A DNA stretch of 64,000 nt from Phenylobacterium sp. (GTDB taxonomy: Bacteria > Pseudomonadota > Alphaproteobacteria > Caulobacterales > Caulobacteraceae), in the NCBI RefSeq assembly GCF_016124325.1, contig NZ_WGNY01000002.1, positions 1 through 64,000 on the forward strand, written 5' to 3'. The position numbers and the translations under genes were made by a program. Positions 10,053 through 19,493 of the stretch are shown piece after piece. Under the pieces are notes generated by a model. That model saw only the letters and a program-made list of their open reading frames with translations, made no database searches and had not been told where the DNA came from. How positions within the stretch are numbered: the first letter of the stretch is position 1; the number at the start of each line of letters is the position of its first letter.

Positions 10053-10933
10053 GGCGCAGCCGCACAGGCCTCGCCGCCGTCGTCCCCCTGCTGTGGCTGG
10101 CGGTCTTCTTCGCCTTCCCCTTCATGCTGGTCGCCAAGCTGTCGCTGTCCGACACCGCCCTGGCGATCCCGCCGTACGCACCGCGCATCGACTGGAGCCG
10201 GGGGCTGGAGGGCGTGCGGACCTTCCTTCAGGGCCTCGACCTGGAGACCTACGCCCGGCTGGGCCGCGACCGCCTTTACCTCGACGCCTATCTCTCCAGC
10301 CTGAGGCTGGCCGGGGTCGCCACGGGCCTGCTGCTGCTGATCGGCTATCCGATCGCCTACGGGATCAGCCGCTGTCCGCCCAAGGCGCGCCAGGCGCTGG
10401 TGATGGCGGTGATCCTGCCGTTCTGGACCAGCTTCCTGATCCGCATCTACGCCTGGATCGCGATCCTGAAGCCGGCCGGGGTGCTGAACGCGGCGCTGGG
10501 CGCGCTGGGCCTGCCGGCGGTGGATATCCTCAATACCGAGACCGCCGTGCTGCTGGGGCTGGTCTACGCCTATCTGCCGTTCATGGTGCTGCCGCTCTAC
10601 GCGGTGCTGGACCGCCAGGACGAGAGCCTGATCGAGGCGGCGCAGGACCTGGGCGCGACCCCGCTGTCGGCGTTCTGGCGCGTCACCTTCCCGCTCTCGC
10701 TGTCCGGGGCGGCGGCCGGCGCCCTGCTCTGCTTCATCCCCATGGCCGGCGAGTTCGTGATCCCCGACCTGCTGGGCGGTTCGGAGACCCTGATGCTGGG
10801 CCGGGTGATCTGGACCGAGTTCTTCGCCAACCGCGACTGGCCGGCGGCCTCGGCGGTGGCCATCGTGCTGCTCGCGACCCTGGTGATCCCGATCCTGCTG
10901 TTCGAGCGCCAGCAGCGGAAGGTGCTGGCGTGA
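10049..10933 (+). CDS. potH: polyamine ABC transporter permease
   Basis: 294 aa, with six predicted membrane helices. The N-terminus VVPLLWLAVFFAFPFMLVAKLSLSD is typical of PotB/PotH. The EAA loop that contacts the ATPase is visible as EAAQDLGATPLSAFWRVTFPLS. The GTG start overlaps the potG stop by four bases (GTGA), so translation is probably coupled. Confidence 0.93.
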   Translation: MRRSRTGLAAVVPLLWLAVFFAFPFMLVAKLSLSDTALAIPPYAPRIDWSRGLEGVRTFLQGLDLETYARLGRDRLYLDAYLSSLRLAGVATGLLLLIGYPIAYGISRCPPKARQALVMAVILPFWTSFLIRIYAWIAILKPAGVLNAALGALGLPAVDILNTETAVLLGLVYAYLPFMVLPLYAVLDRQDESLIEAAQDLGATPLSAFWRVTFPLSLSGAAAGALLCFIPMAGEFVIPDLLGGSETLMLGRVIWTEFFANRDWPAASAVAIVLLATLVIPILLFERQQRKVLA

Positions 10934-11724
10934 GGCGCGGGCCGTCGGCGTTCAACCTGGCCTCGATCGTCCTGGGGCTGGCGTTCCTCTACGCGCCGAT
11001 CGTCATCCTGGTGGCCTATTCGTTCAACGCGAGCCGGCTGGTCACCGTGTGGGGCGGCTTCTCGACGCGCTGGTACGTCGCGCTCCTCCACGACCGCCAG
11101 ATGCTGGACGCCGTCTGGGTGACGCTGCGGGTCGGGATCCTGTCGGCGACGGCGGCCACGCTCGTGGGCCTGCTGGCCGCCGTGGCGCTGGTGCGCGGCG
11201 GGACCGGGCCGCGGCGCACGGCGCTGGCGGGCGGCGTCTACGCCACCCTGGTGATGCCGGAAGTGATCCTGGGCCTGTCCCTGCTGCTGCTGTTCGTGGC
11301 GGCGGGCCTGCCGCGGGGCTTCTGGACCGTGACGGCCAGCCACGCGACCCTGACGCTGGCCTATACGACCGTGGCCATCCAGGCGCGGCTGGCCAGCTTC
11401 GACCGCAGCCTGGAGGAAGCCGCCCAGGATCTGGGTTGCCCGCCGTGGAAGGCCTTCGCGCTCGTCACCCTGCCGGTGATCGCGCCCGCCGTGGCGGCGG
11501 CGTGGATGCTGGCCTTCACACTGTCGCTGGACGACCTGGTGATCGCGAGCTTCACGTCCGGTCCGGGCGCCACGACGCTGCCGATGCGGCTCTACAGCCA
11601 GGTGCGGCTGGGCGTGGACCCCAAGATCAACGCCGTCTCGACCCTGTTGATCGGGCTGGTCGCCACGGGCGTGATCGCGGCCTATCTGATCCAGCAGCGC
11701 CGCGCGCGGGTTCCCGCGGAGTAG
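10930..11724 (+). CDS. potI: polyamine ABC transporter permease
   Basis: 264 aa from a GTG that overlaps the potH stop by four bases. Six hydrophobic helices are present. SIVLGLAFLYAPIVILVAYSFN is the usual PotC/PotI N-terminus. The EAA loop reads EEAAQDLGCPPWKAFALVTLPV, and FTLSLDDLVIASFTSGPGATTLP is strongly conserved in this family. It completes the importer with PotF, PotG and PotH. The 205 bases after it (11725-11929) hold no gene or clear terminator. Confidence 0.93.
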   Translation: MRRGPSAFNLASIVLGLAFLYAPIVILVAYSFNASRLVTVWGGFSTRWYVALLHDRQMLDAVWVTLRVGILSATAATLVGLLAAVALVRGGTGPRRTALAGGVYATLVMPEVILGLSLLLLFVAAGLPRGFWTVTASHATLTLAYTTVAIQARLASFDRSLEEAAQDLGCPPWKAFALVTLPVIAPAVAAAWMLAFTLSLDDLVIASFTSGPGATTLPMRLYSQVRLGVDPKINAVSTLLIGLVATGVIAAYLIQQRRARVPAE

Positions 11725-11929
11725 CGCCACGGACGATCCGGCCGGCGGCAATGTGACCCATCGCGCCGCCATCCCGGACCGTCCGCAGCCAACGTCGGTA
11801 GACGTCTGGAGCCGGGCCCGCCCCCGCAAGCCCGACCGCCGGAAGACGCCGTGTCCCGTCTCGGCACGCACTTCCGACTTGCATCAGGATTGCAGCAAGG
11901 GCCGTGCAAGCTTCGCGATTGGTCGCCGG

Positions 11930-13339
11930 CTAGAGCGGCGCGATACGGTCGAACCAGGGCCGCGCCTTCTCCAGCTGGCCGGCGAGGCGGAAAAGCGTGG
12001 CCTCGTCGCCCGTGGGGGTCACGAACTGGATGCCGATGGGCAGGCCCGAGGCGCTCCAGGCCAGCGGCACGCTCATGGCCGGCTGGCCTGAATTGTTGAA
12101 GGCCTGGGTGTTGGGCATGTAGGCGAACAGCCGCTCCACGACCTTGGCCGGGTCCTCGAACAGCCAGCCGATCGGGATCGCCGGCTGGCCGAGGGTGGCG
12201 CACAGGAAGACGTCGTAGCGCTCGAACAGCGAGGCGGCCGCGCGGCCATAGGCGTGGATGGTCTGGACCGCGCGCACATAGTCCGAGCCCAGGGTCTGCT
12301 TGCCGCGCTGGTAGACGTCGAGGGTGCCGGCCTCCAGTTCGCCCGGCTGCAGGGGCCGGCCGCGGCGGTCGGCCTCGGCCTCGACGTTGGCGGCGATGCT
12401 GGCCCAGATGGCGGTGCGCGCGGCGGCCTGCATGGCGGCGTGGTCGCCCGGAAGGTCCGCCTCCTCGACCGTATGGCCCAGGCTCTCGCAGAGCCGCGCG
12501 GCCTCGCGCACGGCCTCGGCCACCTCAGGGTCGATCTTCGCGCCCGGGGTCAGGGCCTTGTCGGAGAAGGCGATGCGCAGCTTGCCCGGATCGCGCCCGG
12601 CCTCCTCCAGGAACGGCCGCTCGGGCGGCGCCAGGAAATAGGGGTCGCCGGGCTGCGGCGCGCAGACCGCGTCCAGCAGCGCGGCGCTGTCGCGCACCGA
12701 GCGCGTGACCGCATGCTGGATCGAGGCGCCGGCCCACCCCTCGCCCGCCGGCGAGAACGACACGCGCCCGCGCGACGGCTTCATGCCGAAGAGGCCGCAG
12801 CAGGCCGCCGGGATGCGGATCGAGCCGCCGCCGTCGCTGGCGTGGGCGGCCGGGACGATCCCCGCCGAAACCGCCGCCGAGGCGCCGCCGGACGAGCCGC
12901 CGGGCGTGCGCGACAGGTCCCAGGGATTGCGGGCGGGGCCCAACAGGTCGGGCTCGGTGACCGGCCACAGGCCGAACTCGGGCGTGTTGGTCTTGCCGAA
13001 GATGTTGAGGCCGGCGGCCTTGTAGAGCCGGGTGATCGCGCTGTCGGCGGCCGGGACGACCTCGGCGAACATCTTCGAGCCGTAGGTGGTGGGCACGCCG
13101 CCGTAGGCCGCGCCGAGGTCCTTGAGCAGATAGGGCGCGCCGGCCAGTGGGCCGCTTCCGGCGGGCGGATTGGCGCGCGCGAGGTCGCTCATGTCGCGGG
13201 TGACCGCGTTGATCTTCGGATTGACCTCGGCCATCCGGGCCAGCGCCGTGTTGAGCAGCTCCCCGGGCGTGACCGCCTTCTTCGCCACCAGCTCCGCCAA
13301 TCCGATGGCGTCGTGGGCGCGGTACTCGTCGAAGCGCAT
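11930..13339 (-). CDS. amidase signature family hydrolase
   Basis: 469 aa. The Ser-cisSer-Lys triad is intact: Lys73 (YLLKDLG), cis-Ser149 in GGSSGG, and nucleophile Ser173 in SDGGGSIRIPA. The spacing between the two serines is 24 residues, as in malonamidase E2. A start 66 bases upstream is open, but the ATG at 13337-13339 has a strong GGGAGG RBS and matches family length. The substrate is unknown. Family members hydrolyse carboxamides, nylon oligomers and carbamates. It stands alone, next to tRNA-Thr. Confidence 0.88.
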   Translation of the reverse strand: MRFDEYRAHDAIGLAELVAKKAVTPGELLNTALARMAEVNPKINAVTRDMSDLARANPPAGSGPLAGAPYLLKDLGAAYGGVPTTYGSKMFAEVVPAADSAITRLYKAAGLNIFGKTNTPEFGLWPVTEPDLLGPARNPWDLSRTPGGSSGGASAAVSAGIVPAAHASDGGGSIRIPAACCGLFGMKPSRGRVSFSPAGEGWAGASIQHAVTRSVRDSAALLDAVCAPQPGDPYFLAPPERPFLEEAGRDPGKLRIAFSDKALTPGAKIDPEVAEAVREAARLCESLGHTVEEADLPGDHAAMQAAARTAIWASIAANVEAEADRRGRPLQPGELEAGTLDVYQRGKQTLGSDYVRAVQTIHAYGRAAASLFERYDVFLCATLGQPAIPIGWLFEDPAKVVERLFAYMPNTQAFNNSGQPAMSVPLAWSASGLPIGIQFVTPTGDEATLFRLAGQLEKARPWFDRIAPL

Positions 13340-13434
13340 GTCGGTCACCCTCCCCTGGACATTTTCCCGACCATAGCGCGCGCGGGGCGCTGGTCCATGC
13401 GCCAAGTGACGGGTGATAATGCAGGAGCGAAGGC

Positions 13435-13510
13435 TGGTGCCGGATGCAGGACTCGAACCCGCGACCTTCGGTTTACAAAACCGCTGCTCTACCAGCTGAG
13501 CTAATCCGGC
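13435..13510 (-). tRNA. tRNA-Thr (anticodon TGT)
   Basis: On the minus strand GCCGGAT pairs with ATCCGGC; D arm TAGCTCAGCTGGTAGAGCA, loop TTTGTAA with anticodon TGT, T arm GGTTCGAGTCC, and an encoded CCA (bases 13435-13437). The total is 76 nt. It reads ACA, and by wobble other Thr codons. Confidence 0.96.
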
Positions 13511-13602
13511 CCGCCCGAAGCGGTGAGCCGCTTATGGGGGCTCGCGCCATCGGCGCCAAGGGGCTCGGTGCGCGCCGGCTGCATTCGCGCTAAGGCCTCG
13601 GC

Positions 13603-14055
13603 ATGCAGATCTTCATCGACGCCGACGCGTGCCCCGTGAAGGACGAGACCTACAAGGTGGCCGCCCGCTACGGCCTGACGACGTGGGTGGTCTCGAATTC
13701 GTTCATCCAGATCCCGGCGTCGCCGGCGATCAAGCGCATGATCGTCGACGCCGGGCCCGACGTGGCCGACGACTGGATCGCGGGGGAGGTCCGGCCCGGC
13801 GACATCGTGGTGACCAACGACATCCCCCTGGCCGACCGGGTGCTGAAGGCGGGCGGCGCGGCGATCGCGCCCAATGGACGGGCGTTCACCGCGGATTCGA
13901 TCGGGTCGGCGCTGGCCCAGCGCGCGATCATGGAGCACATCCGCTCGACCGGCGAGATCACCGGTGGGCCGAGGGCTTTCGCGGCGGCCGACCGGTCCCG
14001 TTTCCTGCAGGCCCTGGACCTGACGGTGAACCGTGAAAAGCGGCGCCTGGGATAG
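13603..14055 (+). CDS. YaiI/YqxD family protein (DUF188), PIN-like
   Basis: 150 aa, the full family length. The N-terminal FIDADACPVKDE and the later VTNDIPLADRVL and NGRAFT are the conserved acidic motifs of the family, whose PIN-like fold suggests a nuclease. The experimental function is unknown. The C-terminus SRFLQALDLTVNREKR is also typical. Confidence 0.9.
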   Translation: MQIFIDADACPVKDETYKVAARYGLTTWVVSNSFIQIPASPAIKRMIVDAGPDVADDWIAGEVRPGDIVVTNDIPLADRVLKAGGAAIAPNGRAFTADSIGSALAQRAIMEHIRSTGEITGGPRAFAAADRSRFLQALDLTVNREKRRLG

Positions 14056-14138
14056 AGGTTTCCGCCCCGCGCGCGGGGCCTCTTGCATCGGACGGCGCCG
14101 GCGCTAGCTTGCCGCCGCATTTTTCACCGGAGATCCTC

Positions 14139-14642
14139 ATGCGTCTGGGACCGATCGTCGCCGCCACAGCCCTCGCCATGTTCGCCGCGGCCTGCAGCAA
14201 GTCCGAGACAACGACCTCCGGCGAGTCGGAAACCGCCCCGGCGCCGACCGCGGCGGCCGCGCCGAGCGACGAGGAGGCCCAGAAGCTGCTGGCGAGCCTG
14301 CCCGCGCCCTACAACACGGCCGACCTGTCGAACGGCAAGTCGAAGTTCGCGCTCTGCCAGTCGTGCCACACCCTGCCGGAAGGCGGCGCCAACATGACCG
14401 GGCCGAACCTCTGGCGCATCGTCGGCGCCGAGGCCGGGGAAGGCCGCAACGGCTTCAAGTTCTCGGAGGCGCTGGAGGAGTCCCACATCACCTGGACCCC
14501 CGACAAGCTCGACACCTGGATCACCAAGCCCCAGGACATGGTGCCGGGCACGAAGATGTCGTTCGTGGGCCTGAAGGACGCCAAGGACCGGACCGACGTG
14601 ATCGCCTATGTGATGGTCAAGACCGGCTACAAGCCCCAGTAG
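14139..14642 (+). CDS. cytochrome c lipoprotein (mitochondrial-type class I)
   Basis: 167 aa. A lipoprotein signal (FAAAC, Cys19) is followed by an Ala/Pro/Thr linker to about residue 45, then a class I cytochrome c domain. The heme site is CQSCH at 73-77, and the axial Met is probably Met140 in PGTKMSF. GPNLWRIVGAEAG and ITWTPDKLDTWITKP are typical of cytochrome c2 and mitochondrial c. Membrane tethering suggests a role like CycM, carrying electrons between the bc1 complex and oxidases. GGAG six bases before the ATG fixes the start. Confidence 0.9.
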   Translation: MRLGPIVAATALAMFAAACSKSETTTSGESETAPAPTAAAAPSDEEAQKLLASLPAPYNTADLSNGKSKFALCQSCHTLPEGGANMTGPNLWRIVGAEAGEGRNGFKFSEALEESHITWTPDKLDTWITKPQDMVPGTKMSFVGLKDAKDRTDVIAYVMVKTGYKPQ

Positions 14643-14826
14643 CTCCTCGCGCGATGAGCGCAATATTTCGTACGTCTTCAACCTTGACGCGCAGAAGAAC
14701 CGGCGGCATGGTGGGGTCGTCGACTTAGAGCATCTGTCTGGATCGACACCCCAATCCGAATGGCGGCGCCCCCGTCGCCGGCCGGGCCCAGGGGACCTGA
14801 CACCCCCCCTTTTTGCAGGCTCCCTG

Positions 14827-14852
14827 GCGCCGGCCCTCTCGAGGGTCGGCGC
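14827..14852 (-). terminator. hairpin after the RND transporter gene
   Basis: GCGCCGGCCCTC (14827-14838) and GAGGGTCGGCGC (14841-14852) are complements with one G-T pair. On the minus strand the hairpin begins 11 bases after the transporter stop. No T-tract follows, so it may rather stabilise the RNA end. The rest of the 221-base gap 14643-14863 shows no gene. Confidence 0.4.
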
Positions 14853-14863
14853 AGTGGCGGCGG

Positions 14864-17800
14864 CTATTCCGCGGCGTTGGCGACCCGCGCCCGCTCGGCG
14901 TCCTCGAACGCCTCGATGCGGCGGGCCGTGGCCATGGGCGACTTCGTGAACCGCGCCAGCAGGTTGTAGAACACCGGCACGACGAACAGCGTGACCATGG
15001 TGGCGAAGATGGCCCCGAAGAAGATGGTCACGCCGATGGTCTTGCGCGCCTCGCCGCCCGCGCCGCCCCACAGGATCAGCGGGATCGCGCCGGCCGCCGC
15101 CGAGATCGAGGTCATGATGATCGGCCGCAGGCGCAGCGACGCGCTCTCGATCACCGCCTCGCGGACCGTGAGCCCCTCGTCGCGCAGCTGGTTGGCGAAC
15201 TCCACGATCAGGATGCCGTTCTTGGCCGCGATGCCGACGAGGATGATCAGGCCGATCTGGCTGTAGGTGTTTACCGACGAGTCGGCGATCAGCAGGCCGA
15301 AGAGCCCGCCCACCGCCGCCACGGGCACGGTCAGCATGATGACGGCCGGGTGGATCCAGCTCTCGAACTGGGCGGCCAGCACCAGGAAGACGAGCAGCAG
15401 CGCCATGCCGAACGCCAGGCCCACCGAGCCCGAGGCCTCCAGGTAGTCGCGCGCGCCGCCGCCCCATTTCAGCGACATGCCGCCGGGCTGCTTGCCCGCC
15501 TCGGCTTTGAAGAAGTCGATGGCCTCGCCCATGCTGTAGCCGGGGTTGAGCTGGGTGGTGAGCGTCACCGAGCGCAGGCGGTCGATCCGCGGCCGGTCGG
15601 GCGTGTCGCCCCGCACCTTGCTGGTCACCAGCGAGGCCAGCGGCACGGGCTCGCCGGAGGCCGAACGGACGTAGAGGTTATTGAGGTCCTGCTGGGTCTC
15701 GCGCTGCGAGCGCTCGGCCTGGAGCAGGACGTCGTATTCCTGGCCGTTGCGGATGTAGGTGGTCACCCGGCGCGATCCGAACATGGTCTCCAGCGCCCGG
15801 CCGACCTGCTGGGCCGACACCCCGAGGGCCGCGGCCTTGTCCCGGTCGACCTGCACGGCGACCCGCGGGCTGGTGGGCTCGTAGTCGAGGCGCGGCCGCC
15901 CCAGGCCGGGATTGGCCTCGGCCGCGCGCAGCAGCGGCTCCATGCGCCGCGCGATCTCCGGATAGTCCGACCCGGTGCCGATGACCTGGAGGCTCGACCC
16001 GCCGCCGCCGCCGGGCCCGCCGCGCTGCAGGCCGCCCTCGGAGGTCGCGATCGCCCGCACCGCGGTGACCGATGACATCTCCCGGTTCAGCTTGGCCGCG
16101 AGTTCGGGCGACGAGGTCGTGGCCTTGTCCGACATCATCGCGGCGCCGCCGCCGCTGTTGAACGAACTGGAGCCGCCGAAACGCGGCATTGCCATGACGT
16201 ACCGGTCCAGGGTGCCGTCGCGGACGTGGCGCATCAGGATGTTCTCGACCTTCTGCACGGCGGCGTGGGTGTAGTCGAAGCCGGCGCCTTCCGGCCCCAC
16301 CACCATGATCGAGACGCGGCGGCGATCCTCGTCGGGCGTCAGTTCGCGCGGGAGCACGCTGAAGACGCCATAGGCCGCCAGCGCCAGCAGGCTGACCAGG
16401 GCGAAGGCCGCGACCGAGACGAAGCGCCGCCCCAGAAGCCCCTCGAGCGAGGCGTGATAGGAACTGCGCAGGCGGTGAACGGCGCCGTCGACGAAGCGCG
16501 CGACCACGCCCGAGCCCTTGGCCGGACGCAGCAGCTGCGACGCCAGCATCGGCGAGAACGAGAGCGCCAGGAGCGCGGAGAAGGCGACCGCGGCCGCCAC
16601 CGACACCGCCAGCTCGACGAACAGCCGGCCGATGAACCCGGGCAGGAACATCAGCGGCGCAAAGACCGAGATCAGCACGACCGTGGTCGCCACCACGGCG
16701 AAGAACACCTGACGCGCCCCGCGCTGGGCGGCGACCACGGGCGGCTCGCCCTCGTCGATCCGTCGCTGGATGTTCTCGACCACCACGATGGCGTCGTCGA
16801 CGACGAGGCCGATGGCGAGCACCAGGGCCAGGAGGGTGAGCAGGTTGATCGAGAAGCCCAGCGGGGCCAGGACGATGAAGGTCGACAGGATGCAGATCGG
16901 CGCCACGATCGAGGGGATGAGCGCCGCGCGCCAGGTGCCCAGGAACAGGAAGTTCACCAGGGCCACGCAGGCCAGCGAGATGCCCATGGTGACCCACACC
17001 TCGTGGATCGCCTCGCGGGTGAACAGGGTGTAGTCGGTCGCCACCTCCAGCTTGGAGCCCTTGGGCAGGCCTGCGTTGATCTCCTTCGCCGCGGCGCGGA
17101 CGCCATCCGAGATTTCCAGGTCGTTGGCCTGGCTCTGGCGGAAGATGGCGATGCCGACCTGGTCGCGATTGTTGGATCGGAACAGGCGCCGCGGCTCGCT
17201 GGGTCCCTCCTCCACGCGCGCGATGTCGCCCAGCCGGACGATGTAGTCCTGGCCGGTGGCGGCCGTGGCGACGGTGCGCGTGGCGCCCTGGGCCGCGCCC
17301 GCCCCGGCGGCGGCTCCGCCGAGGGCCGCCGAGGCGGCGGCCGTGCTGGGGCTGCGGCTGGGCACGACCGGCAGCCGGGCGAACTGGGCGGGCGTGGAAT
17401 AGCCGCGCGCGACGCGGATGGTGAAATCCTTGGTCGGCGCTTCCAGCGAACCGGCCGGCAGCTCGGCGTTCTGGGTGTTCAGCGCGGTCTCGACGTCCTC
17501 CACGGTGATGCCGTGGGCGGCCATGGCGTCGGGATCGAGCCAGATGCGCATGGAATAGAGCTGTTCCCCGCCGACGCCGACGTTGGCGACGCCTGGGACC
17601 GTGGACAGCCGCTCGACCAGGTAGCGCTCGGCGTAGTCGGAGAGCTCGAGCCGGTTCATCGTCGAGGACGTGAAGCTCAGGTACATGATCGGCGAGGAGT
17701 CCGCCGTGGCCTTGCGGATCTGCGGCGGATCGGCCTGATCGGGCAGCGAGGCGGCCACGCGGCTGACCGCGTCGCGGATATCGTTGGCGGCGGCGTCGAG

Positions 17801-18100
17801 GTCGCGGCTCAGCTTGAACGAGATGCTGATGCGGGACGAGCCGTCGCGGGACGACGAATTGATCCGGTCGATGCCCTCGATGCCGGCCACCTGGCGCTCG
17901 ATCACCTCGGTGATCCGCTCCTCGATCACCTCGGCCGAGGCGCCGCGATAGTCGGTGGAGATCGACACCACGGGCGGATCGACGCTGGGCAGCTCGCGCA
18001 CCGTCAGCGACTTGAAGGCCGCGAAGCCCACGACGCAGAGGATGATCGCCGCCACCGCCGCGAAGACGGGCCGGCGGACCGAGATGTCGGAGAGCATCAT
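14864..18100 (-). CDS. RND family efflux transporter, inner-membrane permease
   Basis: 1078 aa. The N-terminal helix ISVRRPVFAAVAAIILCVVG, the large periplasmic loops and twelve expected membrane segments fit the HAE1 (AcrB/MexB) group. The proton-relay aspartates lie in the TM4 motif GLVVDDAIVVVENI. An unusual Ala/Gly-rich, low-complexity stretch (TAAASAALGGAAAGAGAAQG) is inserted near residues 250-270 in the first periplasmic domain. Its ATG overlaps the stop of the adaptor gene (ATGA), so the two are co-translated. No outer-membrane channel or regulator gene adjoins. Substrates could be drugs, dyes or organic acids; they cannot be predicted. Confidence 0.93.
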   Translation of the reverse strand: MMLSDISVRRPVFAAVAAIILCVVGFAAFKSLTVRELPSVDPPVVSISTDYRGASAEVIEERITEVIERQVAGIEGIDRINSSSRDGSSRISISFKLSRDLDAAANDIRDAVSRVAASLPDQADPPQIRKATADSSPIMYLSFTSSTMNRLELSDYAERYLVERLSTVPGVANVGVGGEQLYSMRIWLDPDAMAAHGITVEDVETALNTQNAELPAGSLEAPTKDFTIRVARGYSTPAQFARLPVVPSRSPSTAAASAALGGAAAGAGAAQGATRTVATAATGQDYIVRLGDIARVEEGPSEPRRLFRSNNRDQVGIAIFRQSQANDLEISDGVRAAAKEINAGLPKGSKLEVATDYTLFTREAIHEVWVTMGISLACVALVNFLFLGTWRAALIPSIVAPICILSTFIVLAPLGFSINLLTLLALVLAIGLVVDDAIVVVENIQRRIDEGEPPVVAAQRGARQVFFAVVATTVVLISVFAPLMFLPGFIGRLFVELAVSVAAAVAFSALLALSFSPMLASQLLRPAKGSGVVARFVDGAVHRLRSSYHASLEGLLGRRFVSVAAFALVSLLALAAYGVFSVLPRELTPDEDRRRVSIMVVGPEGAGFDYTHAAVQKVENILMRHVRDGTLDRYVMAMPRFGGSSSFNSGGGAAMMSDKATTSSPELAAKLNREMSSVTAVRAIATSEGGLQRGGPGGGGGSSLQVIGTGSDYPEIARRMEPLLRAAEANPGLGRPRLDYEPTSPRVAVQVDRDKAAALGVSAQQVGRALETMFGSRRVTTYIRNGQEYDVLLQAERSQRETQQDLNNLYVRSASGEPVPLASLVTSKVRGDTPDRPRIDRLRSVTLTTQLNPGYSMGEAIDFFKAEAGKQPGGMSLKWGGGARDYLEASGSVGLAFGMALLLVFLVLAAQFESWIHPAVIMLTVPVAAVGGLFGLLIADSSVNTYSQIGLIILVGIAAKNGILIVEFANQLRDEGLTVREAVIESASLRLRPIIMTSISAAAGAIPLILWGGAGGEARKTIGVTIFFGAIFATMVTLFVVPVFYNLLARFTKSPMATARRIEAFEDAERARVANAAE

Positions 18101-19287
18101 GCGCCGGGCCGCGGCCGGGCCGGCTGCGCTCCCTTGGCCGCGCCGGCGCCGCCCGCCTGGGCGATCCGCACCGGCTGGCCGGGCTGGACCTTGTTGAGGC
18201 CGTCGGCGACCAGCCGGTCGCCCGGCCGGACCCCGTCGAGGATCTCGACATAGCCCTGCTGGCGGACGCCGGTCACGACCGGCCGCTGCTCGGCCATCGT
18301 CATCTGGCCCCGCTTTTCGAGGACGAACACATAGGCCGCGTCGCCCTCCACCGAGATCGCCGTCTCAGGCGCGCTGGGGCTGCTGCGCTGGCCGCGCGAG
18401 ACGCCGACGCGCATGAGCATCCCGGGCTTCAGCCGACCGCCGGCGTTGGAGAACTCGGCGCGCGCGGTGATCGCGCGGGTCCGCTCGTCCACCCGCGTAT
18501 CCAGCCGCGCGATCCGGCCGGAGATCGTTTCGCCGGGATAGGCGTCGGCGGTGGCCAGGATCGTCTGACCCTCGTGCAGTTGGGCCAGGTACCGCTCGGG
18601 CACCTGGAAATCGACGCGGATCAGCGAGACGTCGTCGAGGGTCACGATCGGGGCGCCGGGATTGACCAGCGCGCCGGGCGCCACGTCGGAGAGTCCCACC
18701 ACGCCCGCGAAGGGGGCGCGGATGACGCGGTCGGCCTGACGGGCGCGCGCGGCCGCCACGTCGGCCTCGGCCGAGCGCCAGGCGGCTTCGTACTGGTCCA
18801 CGGCGGCCTTCGAGGCCCACCCCTGTTCGCCCAGGGCCTTGTAGCGTTCGAAGGCGCGCTTGGCCTCGACCAGCCGGGCCTCGGCCTGGGCGGTCGCGGC
18901 GTCCTGCTCGGTGTCCTTCAGCTCCACCAGCACGGCGCCCTTCGGCACATGCTGGCCGTCCGAGAAGCGGACGCGCTGGACCAGCTGGGTGGCGGCCGCG
19001 GTCAGGGTGACCGACTGACGGCCCTTGGCGACGCCCAGCGCCTCGATGGTGTCCTGGAACGGCCGCGACTGCACCACCGCGACGGAGACGAGCGTCGGCC
19101 CGCCGCCCATGCCCCCGCGGCCGCCAGGACGGCCGCCCCCGGACTTGCCGGGCGGGGCGCCCGCCGCGGCCGGACCGGCCGCGCCGCCGGCGTCGCCGCG
19201 CTTCGATAGGATCTTGAAGCCGCCGACCAGCACCATGACGATCAGCACCGCCACGGCTGCGACCAGGAAGAAATGTCGTCGGATCAA
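18097..19287 (-). CDS. RND efflux periplasmic adaptor (membrane fusion protein)
   Basis: 396 aa. One N-terminal membrane helix (residues 6-26) is followed by a Gly/Pro/Arg-rich linker (about 30-62). Then comes the barrel-hairpin structure of AcrA/MexA proteins: lipoyl half TAAATQLVQRVRFSDGQHVPKGAVLVEL, an alpha-helical hairpin with AEARLVEAKRAFERYKALG, the second lipoyl half VIRAPFAGVVGLSDVAPGALV, and beta-barrel. It links the permease to an outer-membrane channel encoded elsewhere. The start is TTG at 19287, behind GGAG. The 206-base gap upstream holds the operon promoter, but no clear regulator site. Confidence 0.92.
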   Translation of the reverse strand: MIRRHFFLVAAVAVLIVMVLVGGFKILSKRGDAGGAAGPAAAGAPPGKSGGGRPGGRGGMGGGPTLVSVAVVQSRPFQDTIEALGVAKGRQSVTLTAAATQLVQRVRFSDGQHVPKGAVLVELKDTEQDAATAQAEARLVEAKRAFERYKALGEQGWASKAAVDQYEAAWRSAEADVAAARARQADRVIRAPFAGVVGLSDVAPGALVNPGAPIVTLDDVSLIRVDFQVPERYLAQLHEGQTILATADAYPGETISGRIARLDTRVDERTRAITARAEFSNAGGRLKPGMLMRVGVSRGQRSSPSAPETAISVEGDAAYVFVLEKRGQMTMAEQRPVVTGVRQQGYVEILDGVRPGDRLVADGLNKVQPGQPVRIAQAGGAGAAKGAQPARPRPGA

Positions 19288-19493
19288 GCTGTGGGGCTCC
19301 GTCGCCCGCGTTCAAGCCGGGCGTTCGTCTGGCGGTTCTGTGGCAAGCGCGAGGCGCTCGTTGGTCGGGCTGCATATACCCGGCCGGATGACACCAGAAT
19401 GGCTATGCATTTCGGCGCTGAAACGTGTCGCCGGAAAGCCACGCCCGCGCCCGCCCCAAGCGCGCGGGCGCCCAAACTAGAGGCGACCCCTGC

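Noticed and set aside
10093..10929. An open frame upstream of potI in the same frame, as if fused
   Set aside because: It is a shadow of potH; potI starts at the GTG overlapping the potH stop and has the full family N-terminus there.
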